Below, in pieces: positions 21,245-25,000 of a DNA stretch of 25,000 bases. The DNA comes from Chrysomallon squamiferum. Its lineage: Eukaryota > Mollusca > Gastropoda > Neomphalida > Peltospiridae. Made by a program: the position numbers and the translations under genes. The DNA is taken from contig CM022675.1 in NCBI GenBank assembly GCA_012295275.1, positions 8,910,193 to 8,935,192 of the forward strand, given 5' to 3'. The notes under the pieces are model-generated. The model was not told the origin of the DNA, did not search any database, and saw only the letters and a list, made by a program, of their open reading frames with translations. Position 1 is the first letter of the stretch. Each line of letters begins with the position of its first letter.

Positions 21245-23277
21245 TCATACCAGTAATAAAAATAATAATAAAAGAATGTTAATAAATGCAGATCTGGCTT
21301 TCTTTTATTCTTATCCATTTGGAAGAAATTTTCATTACAAATAATAGTTTTTTACAGTTTTTAAGAGAGAGAAAGAGCACTTTTATATTTATAAAAATAA
21401 TAAAATTCTCTGATATATTGGGAAAGAGTGAATGAAAAAAAAAAAGAAAAAAACTTCCATACTCAGCATTTTTCCTTGTTGAATTCAATTTTACTTAATA
21501 TTTAATAGTTACCTTTATCTGTCTTCTGACCTTACAAATAACTTGACTAGGATTATTTTACATTTGGTACATAACATTTCTACTGTTCAAATGAATGTTT
21601 CTTTAATACTTAATCTTGTGTTTTAATTTGCAGTATTTGGCTCGCAACCAGATAAACGACTTGACGCGAGATAACTTTACATTCAACACGAAGGTCAACG
21701 TCGGTGATGTTTTTGAGATCAGGCCAGGAGCTACAGTAAGTTTACTTTTCATTCAGAGCTCCATTTACTTTATTTCACGTTCCAACCAGTGATTTTCATC
21801 TGTTTTGAAAAAGGCTGTGTTACATGGGTTTTTGAAGTTATTTGTAGAAGGTCTTTTGTATCTTAAATAGAAAAAAAAAATTAAAATAAAGTAAATGTGC
21901 ATGAGCAGGTTGATAAATATTGAAATTTAAAAAAAAATATAATAATAATAAAAATTGTGATAATTTTAAAATGCTGAATGTTGAGTCTAAACACTGATAA
22001 TGAAATACTGATTTATAAGGTCTAGTTATTAAACTAAATACATAAAATACATACTTTTTCAGATTTTCTAGTTTACTTTCCAGCTTTCTAAATTATATGG
22101 TAATTAACAAAAAATAATAAAAAAAATAAACATTTTGTTACTAGTTCTGACACACATAACCTAATTTTTTTATATACCATCAAGAGGACTTTTTACATTA
22201 TGTGTGATTTAAAAAAAAAAAAATTTTTTTCCATTATCACATGACTTACTTTTTTTTCCAGTCTCCCACTCAGCTGTCGGAACAGGAAATTTTGGAACGT
22301 ATTGCTCTGTCGAAAGGGAAACAAAGTCGGCGCAGTCAGGCACGTCGACAGGAAAAAGCGCTGAAGCAGCAGCAGCTTGCGAAACAGTACCTGGAGCTGA
22401 AGATGAAGAAGAAAACTGAACAGCAGGACGAGGAAGGCAAGAGTTACACTTTTATTTAAATTCCCTTTGGGAGATACTCTTTTAGTTAAATTCCCTTCGC
22501 GAGATATTCTTTTAGTTAAATTCCCTTCGCGAGATATTCTTTTAGTTAAATTCCCTTCGCAAGATACTCTTTTAGTAATGCAAGTTGAGATACTCTTTTA
22601 GTAATGCAAGTTGAGATATTCTTTTAGTAATGCAAGTTGAGATATTGTTTTTACATTATGTGTGATTTAAAAAAAAAAAAATTATAAGTTATTCTAGTAA
22701 AATCATCTTCATGAGATATTCTTTTAGTAAAGCAAGTTGAGATATTGTTTTAGTAATGCAAGTTGAGATACTCTTTTAGTAATGCAAGTTGAGATATTCT
22801 TTTAGTAATGCAAGTTGAGATACTCTTTTAGTAATGCAAGTTGAGATACTCTTTTAGTAATGCAAGTTGAGATACTATTTTAGTAATGCAAGTTGAGATA
22901 CTATTTTAGTAATGCAAGTTGAGATACTATTTTAGTAATGCATTATAAGTTATTCTTTTAGTAATGCATTATAAATAAGTTATTCTTTTAGTAAAATCAT
23001 CTTCACAAGATATTCTTTTGGCAATGCAAGTTGTTATTCTAGTAAAATCATCTTCATGAGATATTCTTTTAGTGATGCATTGTAAGTTATTCTTTTAGTA
23101 AAATCATCTTCACAAGATATTCTTTTGGCAATGCATTATAAGTTATTCTTTTATTTTACATTGGTATGTAATTTATTTATGACAGTTTATAAAATTAATA
23201 ATTCTTGTCAAAATTTCCTCCCAAAACTGAATTTAGAAATATTACATATTTCTTACAGATTGTACTTAGACTTCTTT

Positions 23278-23309
<32 letters not shown>

Positions 23310-24145
23310 TTTAATTTTAATTTTAATTAGAACTTGCAAGAAAGGCTGCAGTAATAAAATTCCACAAAAGACTGGAAAAACAAAGACAGAATGACTTGAT
23401 CCAAAAAGCTAAAAACTTGAAAGGTTATTTTTTAAATATTTTAAATCCTCCATATATTTTAATTTATAAATATATGTTGTTGTTTTTTTTATTTATTTAA
23501 TTAATAATTATGCATATTGTTATATTTTAATTTATTGCTAATTTACATTAATTATAATAGTAAAATTATTTTTAATTATATAGATTACTAGTACTAGTGT
23601 TATTATTATTATTTTTTTATATTCATAATTGTTATATTTTAATTTTTTTATTATGTTGATTATTATTTAATAAAGTACACTTAAGCCTATCACTGTATTT
23701 TTTAATTATAATTATTTTTATTTATTTTATGGTCAAGATTTCATTATCTTTCATTTATAGAAAATTCCAGATAATTTATTCTTCATAGACTTCTACCTGA
23801 CTGAGTCTTTTATTTTTTGTTTAAATGTAAACATTAAAAACCAAGTTAAAAAAAATAAATAAATAAATAAAAAAATAAAAATAAATAATAATAATAAAAT
23901 TTAAAAAAAAAAAAAAATTAAAATAAAAAAAAAAAATTAAAAAATTAAAAATAAAAAAAAAATTTAAATTTAAATAAACGTTAAATAAAACATCTCGTCC
24001 TTCCTTTAACTTTGCTTATTACACTGCAGCCCTGGAACGGCAGAAACAGAAGGAGCAGATAAAGCTCCTTAAGGAGCAGGACAGGTTTAGGAGACAGGAG
24101 CAGTTACGACTAGAGAAGGAAATGAGGGCTCAGCACATTTTGGAG
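10861..24145 (+). CDS. BAZ2B: BAZ2B-like chromatin reader, 5' part of gene (12 exons, 3' truncated)
   Basis: Spliced coding region assembled from twelve exons: 10861-10933, 11965-12147, 13505-13693, 16963-17258, 18065-18454, 19415-19684, 20247-20334, 20845-21140, 21634-21735, 22262-22436, 23331-23423 and 24030-24145. The phases agree at every junction and give 757 codons without a stop. BAZ2 proteins are nuclear subunits that partner with ISWI-type remodellers; BAZ2A is TIP5 of the rDNA-silencing complex NoRC. Family order is N-terminal low complexity, TAM/MBD, helical basic region, DDT, PHD and bromodomain. Visible here are GAEWWR at residue ~86, Ser-rich stretches (150-370), a Gln/His tract (~415-430), acidic Ser-Asp runs (~485-515), the MBD (545-625) and a charged helical region (630-757) ending in RAQHILE, close to RAQQILE of the human protein. 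DDT, PHD and bromodomain must lie beyond the window. Exons are near 50% GC, far above the introns. A single invertebrate gene may be co-orthologous to BAZ2A and BAZ2B. Confidence 0.9.
10909..11460 (+). repeat. Tandem duplication of exon 1 end and splice donor into intron 1
   Basis: The segment 10909-10950 (end of exon 1, donor and first intron bases) aligns without gaps to 11081-11122, with 34 of 42 positions equal by hand count. A further copy lies at 11222-11270 (GGACTTTTCATGCAAGAAAC followed by TTGTTAGAGTTATGTGCC) and a weaker one at 11415-11455. Between them the intronic words TCAGTAACTCAAGAATAT recur near 11038, 11192 and 11376. Spacings are about 172, 148 and 184 bp. Confidence 0.8.
11461..11960. 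other. Rest of intron 1, poly-A/(TA)n and T-rich 3' end
   Basis: Poly-A at 11630-11655 continues into (TA)n to 11678; TA repeats recur at 11903-11928. The intron ends with a TTTC/TTCT pyrimidine tract leading to the exon 2 acceptor. Confidence 0.8.
11965..12147 (+). CDS. BAZ2B: BAZ2B-like exon 2 (residues 25-85)
   Basis: The exon lies between a pyrimidine tract with CACAG (to 11964) and the donor GTGAGA (12148). It encodes a Pro/Ser/Phe-rich segment with the stretches SSDSTSSPNLVFPHLGHLP and GFPPAAFFGSLGLVNPFHA. Hydrophobic Pro/Phe/Gly composition just before the GAEWWR motif is also seen in human BAZ2B. It is 183 nt with phase 1 at both ends, so it could be skipped without breaking the frame. 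The coding block is markedly GC-rich compared with the surrounding AT sequence. Confidence 0.88.
12170..12350. repeat. Poly-T and (TTA)n in intron 2
   Basis: Poly-T at 12178-12192, then interrupted TTA triplets at 12224-12345, close to the exon 2 donor (12148). Confidence 0.9.
12430..12656. repeat. (TG)n and (CA)n in opposite orientation
   Basis: Interrupted TG repeats at 12436-12492 are followed ~85 bp later by a long CA run at 12579-12645 and CATA units to 12656. The two arms are complementary and could pair as a hairpin in the transcript. Confidence 0.93.
12657..13138. other. Middle of intron 2, AT-rich, nothing recognised
   Basis: Unremarkable sequence with short A and T runs. No additional exon with compatible phase was found. 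Confidence 0.5.
13139..13335. repeat. (TTA)n array in intron 2 upstream of exon 3
   Basis: About 200 bp of interrupted TTA triplets, densest at 13225-13335. Confidence 0.93.
13505..13693 (+). CDS. BAZ2B: BAZ2B-like exon 3 with GAEWWR motif (residues 86-148)
   Basis: The acceptor CACCAG ends at 13504 and the donor GTAAGAG starts at 13694. The exon opens with GGAEWWRSASEHARR, which aligns with the PGAEWWR segment followed by an Ala/His/Arg stretch in the N-terminal part of vertebrate BAZ2B. This is the best N-terminal evidence for orthology. The rest (AGGAGVEYYAGSLGNN and LELSQSGLEIFLRSP) I do not recognise. Length is 189 nt with phase 1 at both ends, so this is another frame-neutral cassette. 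A long open frame on the opposite strand (13465-13719) is a shadow of this GC-rich exon. Confidence 0.9.
13715..13785 (+). repeat. (TTG)n with TCG interruptions just after exon 3
   Basis: TTG/TCG triplets start about 20 bp past the exon 3 donor. They let the exon frame read on for ~33 codons into the intron (Cys/Leu-rich), which is not coding given the strong GTAAGAG donor. Confidence 0.85.
13790..15890. other. Intron 3, first two thirds: AT-rich with poly-T, TA and AAAT repeats
   Basis: Contains TTTTA repeats (13866-13905), AAAT/AAT repeats (14795-14863), poly-T (14979-14997), TA runs (~15058-15072 and 15121-15139) and poly-A (15408-15424). The more complex part 14000-14560 includes two similar words (AGTTATTGGATTTTG and AGTTATTGGATTCTG near 14041 and 14077). 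No exon is supported. Confidence 0.6.
15898..16935. repeat. ~1-kb AAT-based higher-order satellite in intron 3
   Basis: AAT triplets dominate, but a longer unit is superimposed: AAATTAATAAATTTAATAAA, then ATGATGATGATAATAGTAA, AATAGTAACAATAAAATTAA, TAGAAATAATAATAAT and AACAGTAATAATAATAAA. The GATGATGATAATAGT anchor or its variants occur near 16131, 16260, 16372, 16462, 16598, 16709 and 16850, spaced by 90-141 bp because the inner (AAT)n varies. The array stops ~30 bp before exon 4. Long frames on both strands here (poly-Asn, poly-Ile, poly-Leu) are repeat artefacts. Confidence 0.93.
16963..17258 (+). CDS. BAZ2B: BAZ2B-like exon 4, Ser-rich with basic patch (residues 149-247)
   Basis: The acceptor TTCTTCAG ends at 16962 and the donor GTGAGG starts at 17259. 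The exon encodes SGAVKQMAEHAAALASSQSQ, then Ser/Thr/Lys-rich sequence, a basic patch LIRKRKPKSVK that could serve as a nuclear localisation signal (inference), and poly-Ser encoded by TCG/TCT/TCA runs. It enters in phase 1 and leaves in phase 0. The exon starts only ~30 bp after a 1-kb AAT-based array, leaving a short pyrimidine tract. The region is low-complexity and likely disordered. Confidence 0.88.
17303..17482 (+). repeat. Three ~80-bp tandem copies at the start of intron 4
   Basis: AATATTTAAATGAGTGAGGTCA (split: AATATTTAAATG then AGTGAGGTCA) occurs at 17303, 17383 and 17460. After it, copies share TTTTGTTTATTT and GCATA words. The array begins about 45 bp past the exon 4 donor. Confidence 0.8.
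17741..18060 (+). repeat. ATGCTTATTT/TGATTGATTGAT compound repeats before exon 5
   Basis: ATGCTTATTTT...ATTGTTTG followed by TGATTGATTGAT and long TTTTA/TTTA runs is repeated at ~17742, 17861 and 17949. The TTTA run ends directly in the pyrimidine-rich region of the exon 5 acceptor, so repeat length here may affect that splice site. Confidence 0.85.
18065..18454 (+). CDS. BAZ2B: BAZ2B-like exon 5, Ser/Asp-rich with a short helix (residues 248-377)
   Basis: The acceptor TATTTCAG ends at 18064 and the donor GTGATT starts at 18455; phase 0 at both ends, 390 nt. The product is Ser/Asp-rich (HDSDSHPDASSVSSSLSDDS), followed by a probable amphipathic helix FEKKAGALAHQIDGLKKKLL and a Ser run encoded by a TCATCATCA-type repeat (18325-18370). 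It ends in Lys/Ser-rich sequence and DSE. The trinucleotide run inside the exon probably varies in length between alleles. The family assignment comes from continuity with the neighbouring exons, not from this segment itself. Confidence 0.87.
18584..18808. mobile_element. 225-bp non-autonomous Tc1/mariner-type element (MITE) in intron 5
   Basis: Terminal inverted repeats of 27 bp are perfect by eye: the left one (18584-18610) begins CAGGGTGTCCACAAAGTCTG, and the right one (18782-18808) is its exact reverse complement. TA dinucleotides flank both ends (18582-18583 and 18809-18810), the target-site duplication of the Tc1/mariner superfamily. On the minus strand, near the left end, a frame ending at 18662 reads MMALSKELCIESDGNHIENI before the stop. 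It resembles the C-terminal tail of mariner/IS630 transposases (Cys-Ile...Gly-x-His-hydrophobic-Glu). The element therefore looks like an internal deletion derivative that kept the last ~25 codons of its parent. The intact TIRs suggest a fairly recent insertion into a pre-existing local tandem repeat. Confidence 0.85.
18662..18742 (-). pseudogene. Remnant of a mariner/IS630-like transposase C-terminus inside the MITE
   Basis: About 25 codons read on the minus strand from 18742 down to a TAA at 18662-18664, with the core CIESDGNHIENI. The placement, with the stop about 80 bp from the outer end of the left TIR, is what an autonomous parent would show. No catalytic DDE/D residues are present; only the tail survives. 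The family assignment by eye is tentative. Confidence 0.5.
19415..19684 (+). CDS. BAZ2B: BAZ2B-like exon 6, Gln/Lys coiled coil and poly-Gln/His (residues 378-467)
   Basis: The acceptor TTTATCAG ends at 19414 and the donor GTAGGT starts at 19685; 270 nt, phase 0 at both ends. It starts with a heptad-like Gln/Lys/Leu/Glu stretch (QQKHRQQELKMQLEAELK), continues with MRKKQKEKSDE, then a Gln tract broken by His (~19528-19570, CAG/CAA/CAT), then Ser/Thr-rich sequence. A second CAG at 19420 could act as an alternative acceptor that drops two residues. A (TG)n array starts only 17 bp past the donor. Confidence 0.87.
19702..19790. repeat. (TG)n followed by (CTTTGT)n at the start of intron 6
   Basis: TG run at 19702-19759, then CTTTGT hexamers to ~19786. 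It begins 17 bp after the exon 6 donor. Confidence 0.95.
19982..20077. repeat. Inverted repeat with 27-bp perfect arms in intron 6
   Basis: The left arm 19982-20008 (TTTGTATTAATTGCATGATA...) and right arm 20051-20077 are exact reverse complements by eye, separated by ~42 bp of TA/TG-rich sequence. The arms include non-simple sequence (TTAATTGCATGAT), so this is not a trivial product of AT repeats. It is either a tiny palindromic element or a foldback structure in the intron. Confidence 0.75.
20247..20334 (+). CDS. BAZ2B: BAZ2B-like exon 7, acidic Ser/Asp (residues 468-496)
   Basis: A small 88-nt exon. The acceptor AACAAG (to 20246) follows a T-rich tract, and the donor GTTTGT starts at 20335. 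It encodes HLNHAEGEEIPGTSNVNQNS and then SDSDDVSDS, entering in phase 0 and leaving in phase 1. That matches exon 8, which continues the acidic Ser/Asp run. An acidic Ser-rich stretch just before the MBD is also present in human BAZ2B. The acceptor is the weakest in the gene (AAG instead of YAG), so the 5' boundary is less certain. Confidence 0.78.
20365..20680. repeat. AAT-rich microsatellite filling intron 7
   Basis: AAT, AAAT and AGT triplets/tetramers, densest at 20519-20680. The intron is 510 bp in total. Confidence 0.9.
20845..21140 (+). CDS. BAZ2B: BAZ2B-like exon 8, N-terminal part of TAM/MBD domain (residues 497-595)
   Basis: The acceptor TTTTTTCAG ends at 20844 and the donor GTGAGG starts at 21141. 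After an acidic Asp/Ser/Asn run and the basic KRRKLV comes the MBD: ESDLRIPLEHGWRR (residues 548-561) and GEVLYSAPCGKKMK (575-588). This matches the BAZ2 signature with LRIPLE.GW and GEV.Y.APCGKK. An ungapped comparison by eye with MeCP2 puts His566 at the position of MeCP2 Arg111 and Lys588 at Arg133, the two arginines that contact methyl-CpG. Glu576 sits at MeCP2 Asp121. The domain continues in exon 9; the intron falls after DVMR. Confidence 0.95.
21145..21633. other. Intron 8, A-rich start with (AAT)n
   Basis: TTTAAAAAAAATTTTAAACA near the donor, (AAT)n at 21214-21240, then ordinary sequence up to a T-rich acceptor tract. Confidence 0.8.
21634..21735 (+). CDS. BAZ2B: BAZ2B-like exon 9, C-terminal part of TAM/MBD domain (residues 596-629)
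   Basis: The acceptor TTTGCAG ends at 21633 and the donor GTAAGT starts at 21736, both strong; 102 nt, phase 0 at both ends. It encodes YLARNQINDLTRDNFTFNTK followed by VNVGDVFEIRPG. It aligns with the human BAZ2B segment that reads YLSRN...D.SRDNFSF..K..VGD.YE, the last helix and hairpin of the TAM extension of the MBD. This exon is the most conserved part of the window besides exon 8. Confidence 0.95.
21736..22190. other. Intron 9, ordinary AT-rich sequence
   Basis: No tandem repeat beyond short A-runs; a 35-bp direct repeat lies at its 3' end. No further exon is seen. Confidence 0.7.
22191..22225 (+). repeat. 35-bp direct repeat, copy 1 (upstream of exon 10)
   Basis: TTTTACATTATGTGTGATTT followed by thirteen A and TT. 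The same 35 bp occur at 22649-22683 in intron 10, so the pair flanks exon 10. Even the A-run length is equal by eye, pointing to a recent copy event. Confidence 0.85.
22262..22436 (+). CDS. BAZ2B: BAZ2B-like exon 10, post-MBD basic helical region (residues 630-687)
   Basis: The acceptor TTTTTTCCAG ends at 22261. The exon encodes SPTQLSEQEILERIALSKGK, then an Arg/Gln-rich stretch (QSRRSQARRQEKALK) and Lys/Glu-rich helix. The position corresponds to the human LLKEEDVIPRI segment followed by the AT-hook region, but no GRP core of an AT-hook is present here. The frame runs on to a stop in the intron, so a donor is needed. The best one is a GC donor at 22437 (GAAG|GCAAGA), which gives the phase required by exon 11. 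A GT at 22443 has the same phase but a poor context and would add two residues. Confidence 0.88.
22441..23155. repeat. 30-bp then 26-bp tandem array filling most of intron 10
   Basis: The array begins four bases inside the predicted donor. Units of 30 bp (GAGATATTCTTTTAGTTAAA plus TTCCCTTCGC) sit at 22441 (degenerate), 22471, 22501 and 22531. Units of 26 bp (GAGATACTCTTTTAGTAATG plus CAAGTT) sit at 22561, 22587, 22613, then after an interruption at 22713, 22739, 22765, 22791, 22817, 22843, 22869, 22895 and 22921. Past 22940 a composite unit with TTATAAGTTATTCTTTTAG and AAAATCATCTTCA repeats. The units share GAGATAYTCTTTTAGT and differ in their tails. Confidence 0.92.
22649..22683 (+). repeat. 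35-bp direct repeat, copy 2 (downstream of exon 10)
   Basis: Identical to 22191-22225. It interrupts the 26-bp array between its third and fourth units, so it was inserted or converted into the array after the array had formed. Confidence 0.85.
23331..23423 (+). CDS. BAZ2B: BAZ2B-like exon 11, charged helix (residues 688-718)
   Basis: The acceptor AATTAG ends at 23330 after a T-rich tract, and the donor GTTATT starts at 23424; 93 nt, entry and exit in phase 1. With the last base of exon 10 it encodes ELARKAAVIKFHKRLEKQRQ and then NDLIQKAKNLK. This aligns with the human EIARQAAQIKLLRKLQKQEQ segment, which identifies the exon although it is short and lies in an AT-rich stretch where simple ORF calling fails. 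The donor is weak (GTTATT). Confidence 0.85.
23424..24029. other. Intron 11, extremely AT-rich
   Basis: Nearly only A and T at 23850-23975 (AAAT and poly-A tracts), TTA at 23602-23612. The acceptor for exon 12 stands out as a short GC-containing island (CTGCAG). Confidence 0.8.
24030..24145 (+). CDS. BAZ2B: BAZ2B-like exon 12, charged helix (residues 719-757)
   Basis: The acceptor ACTGCAG ends at 24029 and the donor GTTTGT starts at 24146; it enters in phase 1 and leaves in phase 0. It encodes ALERQKQKEQIKLLKEQDRF and a continuation ending in EKEMRAQHILE. Human BAZ2B has a matching segment with EKRKQKEQIKIMKQQEK and MEKELRAQQILE. The next exon should continue with a Lys-rich helix leading to the DDT domain; it is not in the window. 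No open frame of useful length marks this exon, so it is easily missed. Confidence 0.9.
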
Positions 24146-24479
24146 GTTTGTTTTGTTTTCCCGATTGCTTTGTTTTAAATATCATTTGTTCTGGTTCTTT
24201 GTAAAATTATTTTGAATCACTTGTTTATTGAAATTTGGTGCTTTTATTTCTTTATTTAAAACTTTAATTAAAACAATAAAAACTATTATTATTATTATTA
24301 TTTTTATTATAATTATTATTATTATTATTTATCTTTATTATTATTTCAAATTTTTATTAATTATTGTTATTATTATTATTATTATTATTATTGTTATTGT
24401 TATTGTTATATTTACTATTATTTCAAATATCATAATAAACAGTTATATTAACTGATACTTTTTTCAACCCATATTTTAT

Positions 24480-24541
<62 letters not shown>

Positions 24542-25000
24542 TATTATTACTATAGTTTTATTTAATTGTCTGTGTATATAAAAAATAAATATACACAAGC
24601 AGATAAATATAATTTGTTTTTAAGAAAAAAACAAAAAAACCCAACTTGACAATAATATTGTTTAACGTTGGTATTAAGACAAGAAAACAAATTGGTGTTG
24701 TTAATCTATTTCTTTTGTTGGCACTAACCATAAACAAAATACAATAATATAGACGCTAAAATAAATTTTTGGTATTGTGTAATAATATATTAATACTTGC
24801 TTGTTCATTGTGCATTTTTGTGAGTAATTTATTATTTTTTTTGTTCAACTTCTGACTTCCTTTTTTTTTTTTTTTTTTTTAAATTAAAAAAATAAATTGG
24901 TGTTGTTAGAAATTAAAATATTTTAAGCATTCATTTCTGTATTTTCATAACTGTATTAGCTTTTGACATTTTTGCTAAGTTATAAAAATAAATATTTCAG
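24146..25000. other. Intron 12 (incomplete), TTA arrays and poly-T
   Basis: TTA/ATT arrays at 24284-24420 and 24478-24550, poly-T at 24861-24881, and TTTCAG at the end. The 75-codon frame at 24228-24455 is repeat-derived (poly-Ile/Tyr). Confidence 0.8.
24994..25000 (+). promoter_or_regulatory. BAZ2B: Probable 3' splice site of BAZ2B-like exon 13 at the window edge
   Basis: The window ends in ATTTCAG. Intron 12 starts at 24146 and no other coding segment with BAZ2 character was found between 24146 and 25000, so this CAG is a good candidate for the next acceptor. It would put the first base of exon 13, in phase 0, immediately outside the window. AT-rich DNA produces such motifs often by chance. 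Confidence 0.4.

Larger units (their letters stand above)
22437..23330 (+). other. Intron 10, probable GC-AG intron
   Basis: The exon 10/intron junction reads GAAG|GCAAGAG and the 3' end is AATTAG. Of the possible donors, GC at 22437 matches the extended U1 consensus at -2, -1, +1 and +3 to +5, as GC donors usually require. It joins as GAA (Glu) to exon 11, which also fits the human protein at this place. The competing GT at 22443 has context AAGA|GTTACA. Confidence 0.65.

Noticed and set aside
22437-22460. Exon 10 continuing to the in-frame stop as an alternative 3' end
   Set aside because: Would truncate a family in which the downstream helix, DDT, PHD and bromodomain are conserved; exon 11 fits the phase and the human sequence.
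22441-23155. Possible CRISPR-like array
   Set aside because: Contiguous 30/26-bp units without spacers inside an intron.
1-25000. tRNA, rRNA or other structured RNA genes
   Set aside because: No cloverleaf-type A/B box sequence or rRNA-like segment was noticed on either strand, though a covariance search was not possible.

Overview
The window is a metazoan genomic segment. It is very AT-rich and packed with microsatellites and minisatellites, and it carries the 5' part of one spliced gene on the + strand. Twelve coding exons with compatible phases join into a 757-codon open frame (2,271 nt from the ATG at 10861 to 24145). The product is recognisable as a BAZ2-family chromatin reader (bromodomain adjacent to zinc finger domain 2B-like). 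The evidence is a GAEWWR motif near the N-terminus, a long Ser/Gln/acidic low-complexity region, a TAM/MBD domain (residues ~545-625) and a Lys/Glu/Gln-rich helical region of the type that precedes the DDT domain. The DDT, PHD finger and bromodomain are not here and should lie downstream. The very last bases (TTTCAG) are probably the next 3' splice site. The protein looks like an invertebrate ortholog of vertebrate BAZ2A/BAZ2B. The repeat-rich AT genome and moderate introns suggest a lophotrochozoan, perhaps a mollusc, but this is inference only.

Layout. 1-10,837 is upstream or 5' intronic DNA with no coding exon I can support. It holds CT/CA/AGT microsatellites (210-2140), a higher-complexity block that may be regulatory (2200-2720), a nine-copy 52-bp minisatellite (3490-3942), a degenerate AGTCTACAGTAAGT array (4050-4310), a second higher-complexity block that resembles a conserved enhancer (4380-4790), AT-rich filler, two hairpin/MITE-like inverted repeats (7429-7547 and 8045-8404), a ~105-bp degenerate tandem repeat (9275-9895) and a long AAT/ATT palindrome (10608-10686). 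10,838-24,145 is the gene. Introns 1-11 run from 0.4 to 3.3 kb and are filled with tandem repeats, including a 1-kb AAT-based higher-order array in intron 3, a 225-bp mariner-type MITE in intron 5, and a 30/26-bp array in intron 10. 24,146-25,000 is intron 12.

Most notable points: the MBD arginine positions that read methyl-CpG in MeCP2 are His and Lys here; intron 10 most likely uses a GC-AG splice pair; the 3' end of exon 1 with its splice donor exists as decayed tandem copies inside intron 1; tandem arrays start at or just after the 5' splice site in about half of the introns; exon 3, an in-frame cassette, is flanked by complementary TTA and AAT arrays; and the MITE keeps the tail of its parental transposase frame. 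I saw no tRNA, rRNA, CRISPR or second protein-coding gene. All alignments were done by eye against remembered family features, so coordinates of splice junctions are predictions.
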